From Alteribacillus sp041949975 (GTDB taxonomy: Bacteria; Bacillota; Bacilli; Bacillales; Marinococcaceae), in assembly GCF_041949975.1 (NCBI RefSeq), contig NZ_JBHFQG010000003.1:62001-126000 (forward strand): DNA of 64,000 nucleotides, read 5' to 3'. This document shows, in pieces, positions 16,194 through 26,117 of this stretch. A program made the position numbers and the translations under genes. How positions within the stretch are numbered: the first letter of the stretch is position 1; every line of letters starts with the position of its first letter. Under the pieces are notes generated by a model, which saw nothing but the letters and a program-made list of their open reading frames with translations, searched no databases and was not told the origin of the DNA.

Positions 16194-16841
16194 TCATTTT
16201 CTCTGTGCCAAACGCGCCGGGATTAAGACATTTTCTTCAATATAGTAAGCAGTCCGAAAAGATGTGCCGTCTTTTAAATGGAATCGCAAGAAGGTGCGGC
16301 TGCTGTTCTCTCGCATTTTCTCGATTTCTTCCATACCTGCGTATTCTAATGACAGGAAATCTTCTACAAATGCCTTTGTATTCGCTGAAGAAAAATCCGA
16401 AATGTGGCTTCCGTCCTCAAATGCTTTCCATGCTTATTTTATCAACCTTTCCTTCTATGTCATATAAGTCCGCAATGGTTCGTGCTTCTGGGTTTTCTTC
16501 TACTTGATATACTTTATCTTCAGCAATTACTCGAAAGTCAGGATCATAGCCCTTCATTTTATAAATTTTTATTCCAACAGGAAGAAAGGCAGCATCGCCA
16601 TTACTCATTTTGTGATTGGAACAAGCGTTATCTGCCATCTGATATTCTACTTCCCCCAATCACTGCCCCTTTTTCCAGCTCCACGCCCTTATTCATACCT
16701 TGGAAGATCATCAATTTTTAAAACATCCATCCAGGAAATAGCTGCATCCGGACAATTCCTTAAACGATCTGTCATTTGCGAGCAAGAAACTAACAGGAGG
16801 AGTGCGGAGAAGATATACATATGTAATAATTTCCAATTCAT
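16194..16841 (-). pseudogene. Lipoprotein gene with at least two frameshifts
   Basis: The ATG at 16841 has GAGGTG before it and begins a lipoprotein signal (MNWKLLHMYIFSALLLLVSC). The first frame stops after about 50 codons. A second frame (EYQMADNACSNHKMSNGDAA to KVDKISMESI) continues, and a third frame carries the C-terminal part (DGSHISDFSSANTKAFVEDF, RTFLRFHLKDGTSFRTAYYI) to a TGA at 16194. Joined, they give about 210 residues of an exported protein of unknown family. Only the middle frame is long enough to look like a gene. Confidence 0.7.
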
Positions 16842-17112
16842 GGCTTCACCTCATTTACAAAGTATGGAGAAGATGGCGTTTTGCAAACCTTGAGTGACCA
16901 TTGCACAGCGGACATCAGATTCCTTATTTTATTAAAATCCTTCCTTTATAGCGTTTTCGAGGCCACTAGTTCCGTTATCTGCTGCAAATTACGAAATTTT
17001 CATGTTTATAGCAAAGTTTAGCGAAATGAATGTCCGTCACACCTCAAAAATGCTACTTTTAAAGAGCATAAAGGAACGGGTTTCCGCTGCATCCTCCGGA
17101 GAAGCAGACTAA

Positions 17113-17703
17113 TCAAAAAACAGCATGCTCCCTGGCATATTCCCGTACCTTCTCGAGCATTTGCTTTCTTTTTTCATCTCCTGCTTGCACCACATCACCA
17201 AAATGTAAAAATGGCAAACAGTCAAAGCCGCAAAAAGAAAATATTTCTTCTTTCCATGTTTCTTCTATACAATGTTTGCTTCCTTTTTCAATAAATTCTT
17301 CTGTAGGGGTGCCCGTTGTATAGATAACTGCTGCTTTTTTACCGTTCATTAGAGGTACCGGTGTTTCTCCTTCTAATTCATAAGCAAAACCATAAGACAG
17401 CACGCGATCTAAAAATCCTTTGCCAGCAGCAGGAAAACTTCCCCACCAAAGCGGAAAAATAAACGTAATCACATCCGCCCATTTCATTTTTTCATGCTCT
17501 TTTTTTATAACTTCCGGATATCTTCCCTCAAGCGAGGCATGATACTCATCACGAACCAAGTGAGGAGAAAGGTTGATCTCAGCAATGGTGCGGATTTCTA
17601 TTTCTTTTCCTTGTTTTTTCAGCTCTTCCGTGTAAGCATCTACTATTGTTCCATTAAAACTTTCGCGGTCAGGATGCATAAACCAAATTAAAAATCGTTT
17701 CAA
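17113..17703 (-). CDS. NAD(P)H-dependent flavin oxidoreductase (flavodoxin-like fold)
   Basis: 196 residues from a TTG at 17703; an upstream in-frame ATG-like start at 17739 lacks a ribosome binding site and adds non-conserved residues. The N-terminus FLIWFMHPDRESFNGTIVDA is the FMN-phosphate-binding strand and loop with the His-Pro-x-x-x-S-F-N pattern of the MdaB/NQO group. FIFPLWWGSFPAAGKGFLDR (about residue 90) is the diagnostic flavin-contact motif. TTGTPTEEF follows. Expected activity is two-electron reduction of quinones or similar electrophiles by NAD(P)H with FMN or FAD. Cytosolic and single gene. Confidence 0.88.
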   Translation of the reverse strand: MKRFLIWFMHPDRESFNGTIVDAYTEELKKQGKEIEIRTIAEINLSPHLVRDEYHASLEGRYPEVIKKEHEKMKWADVITFIFPLWWGSFPAAGKGFLDRVLSYGFAYELEGETPVPLMNGKKAAVIYTTGTPTEEFIEKGSKHCIEETWKEEIFSFCGFDCLPFLHFGDVVQAGDEKRKQMLEKVREYAREHAVF

Positions 17704-17864
17704 AAAATCTTTCCTTTCTTCATTACAATTCGTTAACAAATATTTAAAAACATAAAAACCTTATATGAAAACGCTTACCTTGTTTAGTTTTTTCAAACGG
17801 GGATATAAACATAGTAGATATTGTACTACACAAGTAAAAATTAAATAGCGGAGGCGAAAGCAAC

Positions 17865-18312
17865 ATGAATAAAATGCTGACAGGGCTTACTGTATGGACA
17901 CTATTTTTGATTTTAATGGGGGTATTGTTTCCAATACCTACAACCACTGATACCGGTTATCGGAAAGATCCTGCAGAGCATTACGATTTATGGATTTTTC
18001 TCTTTAACCCCGATTGTTTTCTACGGTACTATTGTATCACTTGCATCCGACTGGCTTGCCCGCCGGATTAAGTGGCACTTTCAACCTCTCTCTTTTTTCT
18101 TTCATATTGCAGGGGCATGTACTGCTTACATTGTAACGCAAAATATAGATATAACCATTATGGCTGTTTTAGCCGCTGTTCTGTTCTTTGTGGCTGACCG
18201 ATTCTTTTTGCTGTTGAAATATTCTTCACAAAGCTATTATCTTGTGAAAAACTTGCCGTTTGTGCTGGGGTTCGTTGGTGTTACCATCATGGTATTTGGC
18301 TCTACTATGTAA
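17865..18312 (+). pseudogene. Frameshifted four-helix membrane protein of unknown family
   Basis: ATG at 17865 behind GGAGG begins MNKMLTGLTVWTLFLILMGV and runs to about 17990. The protein-like sequence then continues one frame on: FFSLTPIVFYGTIVSLASDW, ACTAYIVTQNIDITIMAVLA, LPFVLGFVGVTIMVFGSTM, stop at 18312. Together about 148 residues with four helices. Unshifted, translation ends after 68 residues. It converges on the methylmalonyl-CoA operon with a shared hairpin between. Confidence 0.7.
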
Positions 18313-18391
18313 GAAGAGTTTGTGTATAAGATATCCTGCTTGATTCTTTCGGTGTAATGATTTAAGCTGTCCCAAAAAGCCCTTGTATAGT

Positions 18392-18430
18392 AAACAGCCG
18401 GTCGTGATTTATTTTCACGACCGGCTGTTT
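18392..18430. terminator. Bidirectional 16-bp hairpin terminator, dispersed family copy
   Basis: Perfect stem AAACAGCCGGTCGTGA / TCACGACCGGCTGTTT with a seven-base loop. It ends the meaB operon on the minus strand and the broken membrane gene on the plus strand. Variants occur at 44545-44581 and 53714-53752, with partly conserved flanks. Confidence 0.7.
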
Positions 18431-18529
18431 AGCTTGGTTTTCTCTTTTCTCCAAATTGCGCTGATTCAATCCGCTTCAATCCCCAAAATGCAGGTAACTG
18501 AAACTTCAAAGTAGCTATCCTTAGCTTTT

Positions 18530-19546
18530 TTAATAACTGCGGTATATTTCCATTAGCTGCTTTACTGCCTGTGCCAAAGGAAGCTCACCTGCTGTTACTT
18601 TTTGTTTCAGCTCGGGCAGGTTCAATTTTACTTTTTCATTTTGATAAAAAGAAATTTTTAGTTCATCTTCAATGAAACGATCCATCCATTCTGACAACTG
18701 TGAAGCTCTTCTTTCTTGGAAAAATCCACTTTCTTTCATTTTCTTTTCGTAGCTGGTTACAATATCCCAAATATCAGGAACCCCTTCTCCTGTTAGCGCA
18801 GAAACAGTATAAGCCTTTGTATCCCAGCCGGGAGTTGCTGGCTGCAAATAATGCAGCAACCGGTTATACTCTGCTTTTGCATTTAAGGCAGCTTGTTTGT
18901 TTTTCCCGTCGGCTTTGTTGATAAAGATTGCATCAGCAATTTCCATGATCCCTTTTTTCATTCCTTGCAGTTCGTCTCCCCCGCCAGTCAGCATGAGAAC
19001 TAAAAAGAAGTCGACCATAGAGCGGACGGTGATTTCACTCTGCCCCACTCCGACGGTTTCTACAAAAATGACATCATAGCCTGCTGCTTCACAGATGAGC
19101 ATCGTTTCTCTGCTTTTTCTTGCTACACCGCCAAGCGTGCCACCGGATGGAGAGGGCCGGACATATGCGTTTGGATGCTTGGACAAGGTTTCCATTCTTG
19201 TTTTATCTCCTAGAATACTGCCTTTGCTTACACTAGAAGACGGATCTACAGCAAGTACCGCCAGATGGTGCCCCTCATCGCACAGCATTGCTCCAAACTT
19301 CTCAATCAATGTGCTTTTCCCTGCTCCAGGAACACCAGTGATTCCTATTCTAATTGCTTGTCCGGTATATGGCATCAGTTGTTTGAGGACCTGCTGGGCT
19401 GTTTCAAAATGCTTCGGAGAATTGCTTTCTACAAGGGTAATCGCCCGGGCAATTACCGCCCGGTTGCGATTCAGCACCCCGTCCACATACTCCTCAACCG
19501 AGAGAGACCGTCTTCGTTTCGTTCGTGGTCGCTGCTGATTGTCCAT
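18530..19546 (-). CDS. meaB: Methylmalonyl-CoA mutase-associated GTPase MeaB
   Basis: 338 residues, normal for MeaB/ArgK. The P-loop GITGVPGAGKST is near residue 70. AVDPSSSVSKGSILGDKTRM is the family's characteristic switch I stretch, IFVETVGVGQSEI switch II with the Walker B region, and FINKADGKN carries the NKxD base-specificity motif. The protein is a G-protein chaperone that guards adenosylcobalamin loading and reactivation of methylmalonyl-CoA mutase. It is the last gene of the operon, 32 bases after the large mutase subunit, which fits this role exactly. Confidence 0.96.
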   Translation of the reverse strand: MDNQQRPRTKRRRSLSVEEYVDGVLNRNRAVIARAITLVESNSPKHFETAQQVLKQLMPYTGQAIRIGITGVPGAGKSTLIEKFGAMLCDEGHHLAVLAVDPSSSVSKGSILGDKTRMETLSKHPNAYVRPSPSGGTLGGVARKSRETMLICEAAGYDVIFVETVGVGQSEITVRSMVDFFLVLMLTGGGDELQGMKKGIMEIADAIFINKADGKNKQAALNAKAEYNRLLHYLQPATPGWDTKAYTVSALTGEGVPDIWDIVTSYEKKMKESGFFQERRASQLSEWMDRFIEDELKISFYQNEKVKLNLPELKQKVTAGELPLAQAVKQLMEIYRSY

Positions 19547-19578
19547 ACGGGCCCTCCTTTCTCACTGGCCCTTTTGAT

Positions 19579-21759
19579 TTAAACTTCTTCTAAACGTTTA
19601 ATTACTTCTTCCATGACCTGCTTCGCTGCTGCCGGGATCACCGTCCCTGGACCAAAAATGGCTGCTGCTCCTTTTTCTTTTAATTCATCATAATCCTGCG
19701 CTGGTATAACACCGCCTATAACAATGACAATATCCTCTCTTCCCAGCTTTTTCAACTCTTCTACTACTTCGGGCAGCAGCGTTTTATGCCCAGCAGCAAG
19801 CGAGCTCATTCCAAGGATGTGAACATCGTTTTCAACCGCCTGTAATGCGGCTTCTTCCGGCGTTTGGAAAAGCGGACCGATATCCACGTCAAAGCCAAGG
19901 TCAGCAAAAGCCGTAGAAATGACTTTCGCTCCGCGGTCATGGCCGTCCTGGCCCATTTTTGCGATCATAATACGCGGACGTCTGCCTTCTGCTTCAGCGA
20001 ATTCATCGGTTAACCGTCTCACATCATCCATTAATTCTTCCTCTCCAAATTCTGCACTGTACACGCCGCTGATGGAACGTGTGACAGCCTGATGTCTTCC
20101 CGCAACTTTTTCGATGGCATCTGAAATTTCTCCAAGGCTTGCCCGAGCTCTTGCGGCATCTACGGCAAGCTTTAATAAATTTTCGCTGCCGTCCTCTGCT
20201 GCTTTTGTCAGAGCATTTAAGGTTTCTGCTACTTTATCTTCATTTCGTTCTGCTCGCAGCTTTTCCAGACGTTTTATTTGCGATTGTCGTACAGCTGAAT
20301 TATCAATATCTAAAATATCAAGCGGGTCTTCTTTTTCTAATCGGTATTTGTTAATTCCGACCACTGTTTCCCTGCCGGAATCAATGTGGGCCTGGCGGCG
20401 GGCAGCTGCTTCTTCGATTCTCATTTTTGGAAGTCCTGTTTCAATCGCTTTTGTCATCCCGCCAGCTTCATCGATTTCCTCAATATGCTCCCATGCTTTT
20501 TTAGCCAGCTCCGCGGTTAAGCTTTCTACGTAATATGAGCCGCCCCACGGGTCTACGACGTTGGTAATCCCTGTTTCTTCCTGGAGATAAAGCTGTGTGT
20601 TTCTCGCAATCCGCGCAGAAAAATCAGTTGGCAGTGCGATTGCTTCATCGAGCGCGTTCGTATGAAGAGACTGGGTATGCCCCATTGCAGCAGCCATCGC
20701 CTCAAGACAGGTTCGCACGACATTATTATACGGATCCTGTTCTGTCAAGCTCCAGCCTGAAGTTTGAGAGTGTGTCCGGAGTGCCATCGATTTCTTGTTT
20801 TTTGGGTTAAACGGCTTCATTAAGCGCGCCCACAGCAGTCTGGCTGCCCGGAGCTTTGCTATTTCCATAAAGTGGTTCATCCCAATCGCCCAGAAAAACG
20901 AAAGTCTCGGCGCAAACTGATCAATGTTAAGGCCTGCTTTTAAGCCAGTGCGGACATATTCCAAGCCGTCGGCAAGCGTATAGCCAAGCTCAAGATCAGC
21001 GGTCGCTCCTGCCTCCTGCATATGATAACCCGAAATGGAAATGCTATTAAACTTCGGCATATGTTCTGAGGTATAAGCAAATATATCAGCGATGATGCGC
21101 ATCGACATTTCCGGGGGATAAATGTACGTATTACGAACCATGTATTCTTTTAAAATATCATTTTGAATCGTTCCTGTCAGCTGTTCTTGTTTTACTCCCT
21201 GTTCCTCTGCAGCCACAATATAAAAAGCCATAACCGGTAAAACGGCACCATTCATCGTCATAGATACAGACATTTGATCGAGCGGAATTCCATCAAACAG
21301 CACTTTCATATCAAGAATGGAATCAACGGCCACTCCAGCTTTTCCAACATCACCGACGACACGAGGGTGATCGGAATCGTAGCCGCGGTGCGTAGCTAGG
21401 TCAAATGCTATGGAGAGACCTTTTTGTCCAGCCGCCAGGTTACGGCGGTAGAAAGCGTTGGATTCTTCTGCTGTGGAATATCCGGCATATTGGCGGACGG
21501 TCCATGGTCTTGTTTTATACATGGCTGGATACGGCCCTCGTAAAAAAGGAGCAATCCCGGATACATAATTTGTATGAGGGAGATCTTTCGTGTCTTCTTT
21601 CGTATAAAGCGGCTTAAGCTCTATGTTTTCTACTGTAGGAGAAGATAAGTCTTCTGCGCTTTTTCCGGTTTTCTTTTTCACTTCCTGCTCCCATTTGGTT
21701 AGATCATGAGAAGCCAGCGCTTCATTATAGTTTATTTTGGTGAAGTCCGGAGTTGTCAT
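19579..21759 (-). CDS. scpA: Methylmalonyl-CoA mutase large (catalytic) subunit
   Basis: 726 residues, full length. The TIM-barrel domain (about residues 60-520) includes GLSIAFDLATHRGYDSDHPR, SISISGYHMQEAGATADLEL and AMGHTQSLHTNALDEAIALP with active-site residues. The C-terminal cobalamin-binding domain has the base-off motif DGHDRG in AKMGQDGHDRGAKVISTAFA (near residue 605), followed by GMSSLAAGH and VIGGVIP. It catalyses conversion of (R)-methylmalonyl-CoA to succinyl-CoA with adenosylcobalamin. Its ATG overlaps the stop of the small subunit by four bases, giving equal synthesis of the two partners. Gene names mutB and mcmB are also used. Confidence 0.97.
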   Translation of the reverse strand: MTTPDFTKINYNEALASHDLTKWEQEVKKKTGKSAEDLSSPTVENIELKPLYTKEDTKDLPHTNYVSGIAPFLRGPYPAMYKTRPWTVRQYAGYSTAEESNAFYRRNLAAGQKGLSIAFDLATHRGYDSDHPRVVGDVGKAGVAVDSILDMKVLFDGIPLDQMSVSMTMNGAVLPVMAFYIVAAEEQGVKQEQLTGTIQNDILKEYMVRNTYIYPPEMSMRIIADIFAYTSEHMPKFNSISISGYHMQEAGATADLELGYTLADGLEYVRTGLKAGLNIDQFAPRLSFFWAIGMNHFMEIAKLRAARLLWARLMKPFNPKNKKSMALRTHSQTSGWSLTEQDPYNNVVRTCLEAMAAAMGHTQSLHTNALDEAIALPTDFSARIARNTQLYLQEETGITNVVDPWGGSYYVESLTAELAKKAWEHIEEIDEAGGMTKAIETGLPKMRIEEAAARRQAHIDSGRETVVGINKYRLEKEDPLDILDIDNSAVRQSQIKRLEKLRAERNEDKVAETLNALTKAAEDGSENLLKLAVDAARARASLGEISDAIEKVAGRHQAVTRSISGVYSAEFGEEELMDDVRRLTDEFAEAEGRRPRIMIAKMGQDGHDRGAKVISTAFADLGFDVDIGPLFQTPEEAALQAVENDVHILGMSSLAAGHKTLLPEVVEELKKLGREDIVIVIGGVIPAQDYDELKEKGAAAIFGPGTVIPAAAKQVMEEVIKRLEEV

Positions 21760-23858
21760 TGTACAGACGCTCCTTTCGTACGCTGCAGCCAGCTTAAGGT
21801 TTCGTAAACATTGGAATGGCGGTGAATGGTACCATCCAGCCCTTTATCTGTAAGAATTTTTTCCTGCTCTTCTGTCAGTTTGCCAGCCAGCAGAACAATC
21901 TTGTCTGGTGTGTTTTCTTTAATGGCTTGTACAATCGTCGAAGCGAGTGCTTCATATGCTGCATCTTGTCCACACAGTACAACAATGGTTTCGTCAGCTG
22001 ATACAGCAGCACTACTGGCTTTAGCAGCATCATCTGTACCTTCTGTCTGCTGCACATGAAAGCCGCCCGTTTGCAGAAATCCAGTAGAAAAGTCTGTTCG
22101 TGCTTTATGGTCCGCAAGCGGTCCTAATGTAACCAGCAGTGCTGAAAGAGGTTTGTTTGTATCTTCTTTATAGGCTTCAGCTGATTTGCGCAGCCTTTCA
22201 AACGCTTGTGCTTCTCGTCCTGGCGGCAAAGGAGCAATAGAAATGTTTTGGCTGCTATTCATCTGTGAAAGCTGAGAGAGTACAGCCCCGTTCTTAGCAG
22301 CCTCTATCGCTTCTTCAATGATGCTTTTTTCTCCTTTATGCCACGCTGCGCTTGCTTTATTTCTTTTTTTCAATTGGTAATTTTCAATAAAATCCACCAC
22401 TTGCTTTTCATCATTTTCTGGTTTCACCGATACTGGTTTTTCATTGATGTCCGGATATTTATTGACCCCGACGAAAACTTTTCGCTGTTTTTGGACTGCT
22501 TTTTCTTTTTCCTGGCGTTTTTTTTCTATGCGTTTTTGAGGGTTTCCATCAATCAGGTTTTGTTCTAAGCCTCCGCTTGCTTCCATCTCCTGAAACAGGG
22601 ACCATGCTTTTTCTGCTAATTGATGGGTTAACTGCTCCACATAGTAAGAGCCGCCTGCAGGATCGATTGTCCTTCCAAGGTAAGCTTCTTCCTGTAAAAT
22701 AACCTGCGTGTTACGGGCAATACGTTTAGAAAAAGGCGACGGCCTTTGAAAAGACACATCAAATGGCGTAACTTCCAAACTGTCCGCTCCTCCGGCTACA
22801 GCGGAAAATGCTTCTGTAGTAGAACGAAGCATGTTGACGTACGGATCATACTCCGTTTTCGTTCTATCTGACGTTAGGCCATGAACAGCCATAGTACGTT
22901 TGTCCTCTTCGATACCAAAAGCGGCTTGGATATTAGACCAAAGTGCGCGGGCAGCCCGAAATTTAGCGATTTCCATAAAAAAGTCAGATCCTGCCGGAAA
23001 TCGAAACTGAATACGAGGGACACTTTTTTCCGGTGCGATTCCTCTATCTTTCAGTTCTTTCACGTAGGCCGCTGCAGTAGCCATGGAATACGCAAGCTCT
23101 TCCACAGCGCCTGCTCCGCTGTTATGATAAGGTTCACTTGAAACCAGCACCGTTTTGACATCTATGCTGTTGCTATCACACCACTTCATTATTTCTGCCA
23201 TATGATCATAGCACGTGCTGAGCGGTGCAGGCACCTCTCCTGCTGCCACCCAGCTTCCAAGCGGGTCAGATGCAGCACTTCCACCTGCTGGAGTAGAAAC
23301 CCCTGCCTTTTGTAGAGCAGCAGCCCATAAAGCGAAGAGCGGAAGCGGATCTGCTCCTGTTTCAAAGTGAATGGGCGTCTTTTCTATATCAACATCTTTC
23401 AAAAGGGTTAAAAAATCATCTGCATCGCCTATTAGAACACCGGTTCCGTTTACTTCATTGTGATTCAGTTCTCTGCCTTCTTTTACCGCTCTATTCCAGC
23501 TTATTCTTACAGCATGCTGCCCTTTTTGAAGGCCTTCTTTCATTTCACGGTTTGCCGTCTCAGGCGTACGCTCCCATATGGGTTGTGCAGCTTCCCATGG
23601 AAATGGATGCTCCGAAGCTGCATGAATTCCCCTTACATGAGGAGACTGACCGGGCAGTGTGTCAGCATAAGCAAGCCCCTCCCTGTCTTCTTCCCGGTAC
23701 AACGGTTTTAAAGTAATTCCTTCATCTGTTTCTGTAGAGAGGAGCTTTTCAACTGACTTTCCTTTCAAAGAAGCTTGGGCTGCTTCGTACCACGTTTTTT
23801 CGTCAGGAACTGGAAAATCACAAATATTTTTCAACACCGAACGAAGGATTTCTTCCAT
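21756..23858 (-). CDS. mutA: Methylmalonyl-CoA mutase small subunit
   Basis: 700 residues. It parallels the large subunit (ETGADPLPLFALWAAALQKA, then HGLTSDRTKTEYDPYVNMLR and ILQEEAYLGRTIDPAGGSYY) but is degenerate where it matters. In the cobalamin domain the DxHxxG signature is replaced by LADHKAR near residue 585, so it cannot ligate B12, as expected for the non-catalytic subunit. It heterodimerises with the catalytic subunit. The gene lies 18 bases after the carboxyltransferase and overlaps the large subunit gene by four bases. Confidence 0.95.
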   Translation of the reverse strand: MEEILRSVLKNICDFPVPDEKTWYEAAQASLKGKSVEKLLSTETDEGITLKPLYREEDREGLAYADTLPGQSPHVRGIHAASEHPFPWEAAQPIWERTPETANREMKEGLQKGQHAVRISWNRAVKEGRELNHNEVNGTGVLIGDADDFLTLLKDVDIEKTPIHFETGADPLPLFALWAAALQKAGVSTPAGGSAASDPLGSWVAAGEVPAPLSTCYDHMAEIMKWCDSNSIDVKTVLVSSEPYHNSGAGAVEELAYSMATAAAYVKELKDRGIAPEKSVPRIQFRFPAGSDFFMEIAKFRAARALWSNIQAAFGIEEDKRTMAVHGLTSDRTKTEYDPYVNMLRSTTEAFSAVAGGADSLEVTPFDVSFQRPSPFSKRIARNTQVILQEEAYLGRTIDPAGGSYYVEQLTHQLAEKAWSLFQEMEASGGLEQNLIDGNPQKRIEKKRQEKEKAVQKQRKVFVGVNKYPDINEKPVSVKPENDEKQVVDFIENYQLKKRNKASAAWHKGEKSIIEEAIEAAKNGAVLSQLSQMNSSQNISIAPLPPGREAQAFERLRKSAEAYKEDTNKPLSALLVTLGPLADHKARTDFSTGFLQTGGFHVQQTEGTDDAAKASSAAVSADETIVVLCGQDAAYEALASTIVQAIKENTPDKIVLLAGKLTEEQEKILTDKGLDGTIHRHSNVYETLSWLQRTKGASVQ

Positions 23859-23876
23859 TCTTTTTTCCTCCTCTTT

Positions 23877-25430
23877 TTACAAAGGAATATTCCCGTGCTT
23901 TTTATGCGGGTTTTGCTTCTTTTTGTTTTTCAGCATTTCAAGCGCGTTCGCCAGTGATTTTCTCGTGTCGCGCGGGTCAATTACATCGTCGATCATGCCG
24001 TTTCCAGCTGCAATATAAGGATTAGCAAAGCGTTCGCGGTATTCCTGGATTTTTTCCTGGCGCGTTTTTTCAGGATCCGGGCTTTCTTTGATTTCTTTCG
24101 CAAAAATAATATTCGCCGCTCCCTCTGGTCCCATAACCGCTATTTCAGCGTTTGGCCAGGCGAAAACCATGTCTGCTCCAATTGCTTTACTATTAAGTGC
24201 TACATAGGCTCCACCAAAAGCTTTGCGTAAAATAACTGTAATTTTAGGGACGGTTGCTTCAGAATAGGCATATAAAATTTTCGCTCCGTGCCGGATAATA
24301 CCGCCGTGCTCCTGCTGAACCCCCGGAATAAATCCACTTACATCCTCAAATGTAATGATTGGTATATTAAAGCAATCACAAAAGCGGATAAAACGTGAAC
24401 ATTTGTCCGATGAATCAATATCAAGACCGCCTGCCATCATTTTTGGATTATTAGCAACAATACCAACCGTTTCTCCATTCATTCGTCCAAAACCGACGAC
24501 GATATTTTTGGCAAATCCAGGCTGCACTTCCATGAAATCTTCATCGTCTAAAAGCAGCTTAATGACTTTTCTTACGTCATACACTTTTGTGCTGTCCACT
24601 GGCACAATGTCTAATAACTCTTCGACTCGTTCTTCTAAGTCGACTTCCTTTTTCGGCGGATAAACCGGAGCATTTTCTTCATGATTAGAAGGAAGGTATT
24701 GAATGAGCCGGCGCACATCCTGCAGCACTTCTTCTTCTGTTGAAGCTGTAAAATGAGCATTCCCGCTCTTACTAGAATGTACCTTTGCTCCTCCTAAATC
24801 TTCCGAATTAATTTTTGCTCCGGTTACACTTTCGATCACTTTTGGCCCTGTAATAAACATTTGGCTCGTTTTTTCCACCATAAAAACAAAATCGGTAATA
24901 GCAGGTGAATATACTGCTCCTCCTGCACAAGGCCCCATGATAACTGAAATCTGCGGCACAACGCCTGAGTAGATAGAGTTACGGTAAAAAACATGGCCGT
25001 AGCCATCTAAAGACAGCACACCTTCTTGAATACGAGCACCGCCGGAGTCATTCAAACCGATAATCGGAGCTCCGTTTTCTGCGGCAAGGTCCATCATTTT
25101 CGCAATTTTTAAAGCGTGCATTTCGCCAAGTGCTCCGCCAAACACGGTAAAATCCTGCGCAAATAGAAATATTAATTTCCCATGGACCTTTGCATATCCA
25201 GTCACGACCCCTTCTCCAGGCGCTTCTGCTCCTCCATAATCCATTCCGCGATTTTCAATAAATGGATTCAATTCTACAAAGCTGCCTTCATCTACAAGAA
25301 GGTCAATTCTTTCCCGTGCTGTAAGCTTCCCACGTTCATGCTGAGCATCAATGCGGTCTTCCCCGCCGCCTATTTTGACTTTTTCTTTCTTTCGCTCCAT
25401 TTCATCAATCCGGTCAAACATATCACTCAT
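23877..25430 (-). CDS. pccB: Acyl-CoA (propionyl-CoA) carboxylase carboxyltransferase subunit
   Basis: 517 residues, the standard length of PccB/MmdA-type carboxyltransferases. The crotonase-like halves show GEGVVTGYAKVHGKLIFLFA, QDFTVFGGALGEMHALKI, GLNDSGGARIQEGVLSLDGY (acyl-CoA oxyanion hole), and in the second half GFIPGVQQEHGGIIRHGAKI and KAFGGAYVALNSK (biotin pocket). It transfers the carboxyl group from carboxybiotin to propionyl-CoA, giving (S)-methylmalonyl-CoA; the position directly before the mutase genes supports propionyl-CoA over acetyl-CoA. It works with the carrier and biotin carboxylase upstream. Confidence 0.93.
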   Translation of the reverse strand: MSDMFDRIDEMERKKEKVKIGGGEDRIDAQHERGKLTARERIDLLVDEGSFVELNPFIENRGMDYGGAEAPGEGVVTGYAKVHGKLIFLFAQDFTVFGGALGEMHALKIAKMMDLAAENGAPIIGLNDSGGARIQEGVLSLDGYGHVFYRNSIYSGVVPQISVIMGPCAGGAVYSPAITDFVFMVEKTSQMFITGPKVIESVTGAKINSEDLGGAKVHSSKSGNAHFTASTEEEVLQDVRRLIQYLPSNHEENAPVYPPKKEVDLEERVEELLDIVPVDSTKVYDVRKVIKLLLDDEDFMEVQPGFAKNIVVGFGRMNGETVGIVANNPKMMAGGLDIDSSDKCSRFIRFCDCFNIPIITFEDVSGFIPGVQQEHGGIIRHGAKILYAYSEATVPKITVILRKAFGGAYVALNSKAIGADMVFAWPNAEIAVMGPEGAANIIFAKEIKESPDPEKTRQEKIQEYRERFANPYIAAGNGMIDDVIDPRDTRKSLANALEMLKNKKKQNPHKKHGNIPL

Positions 25431-25547
25431 TGAACACAGCCTCCCTTTCTATCTACGTTATCTCTTTTATGTGTAAAACGCTTTCATGTTTTCGCATAGA
25501 AGGGGCATCTTCTAAGAAGATTACCCCTCGTTTTACTTGTAGTAAGT

Positions 25548-26060
25548 TTAAGCTGTTTTGACAAGGAACAGCGGCTGGCCGTATTCCACGAGTTCTCCAT
25601 TTTCAACGAGAATATCGACAATTTCACCAGAGATTTCTGCTTCGAGTTCATTCATCAGTTTCATCGCTTCCACAATGCAAACGACTGATTCTTCATTTAC
25701 TTTGTCTCCTTCTTTCACATACGGATCCGCATCCGGAGATGGAGAACGGTAGAATGTACCAACCATCGGAGATGTAATTTCTTCAAGAGAATCATCTTTA
25801 GCGGCTTCTGTTTCGTTTTGCGCTGGTGCCTTTGCCGGTGCTTCTTCTTTAGGGGCAGCTGGCGCCGGTGCTTCCTTTTGAGGTTCAGACGGAGCTGGTG
25901 CCGGCTGGGGAGCCTGAACTGTTTCTACAGCTGCTGCCTGTACAATTCCTTCTTTTTTGATGGTAATTTTTTCTTTGTTTTCACCGCGAATTTCAAGCTC
26001 TCCGATGGTCGATTTGTCCACCGCCCGAATGAGCTCTTTGATTTCATTTACTTTATACAT
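25548..26060 (-). CDS. accB: Biotin carboxyl carrier protein (AccB type)
   Basis: 170 residues in AccB layout. A helical N-terminal domain (YKVNEIKELIRAVDKSTIGE) is followed by a Pro/Ala/Glu-rich swinging linker (about residues 45-90) and the biotinyl domain. The biotin attachment site is EAMKLMNE, with the target Lys between Met residues, near residue 134; SPMVGTFYRSPSPDADPYVK is the thumb-containing lead-in. The carboxybiotin shuttles between biotin carboxylase and carboxyltransferase. Its place inside this operon indicates dedicated service to propionyl-CoA carboxylase. Confidence 0.94.
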   Translation of the reverse strand: MYKVNEIKELIRAVDKSTIGELEIRGENKEKITIKKEGIVQAAAVETVQAPQPAPAPSEPQKEAPAPAAPKEEAPAKAPAQNETEAAKDDSLEEITSPMVGTFYRSPSPDADPYVKEGDKVNEESVVCIVEAMKLMNELEAEISGEIVDILVENGELVEYGQPLFLVKTA

Positions 26061-26117
26061 TTTTCCTACACTCCCTTATTATTAGAAAAAGTTGGCTGTT
26101 TTCTTAAAGTAAAAAAG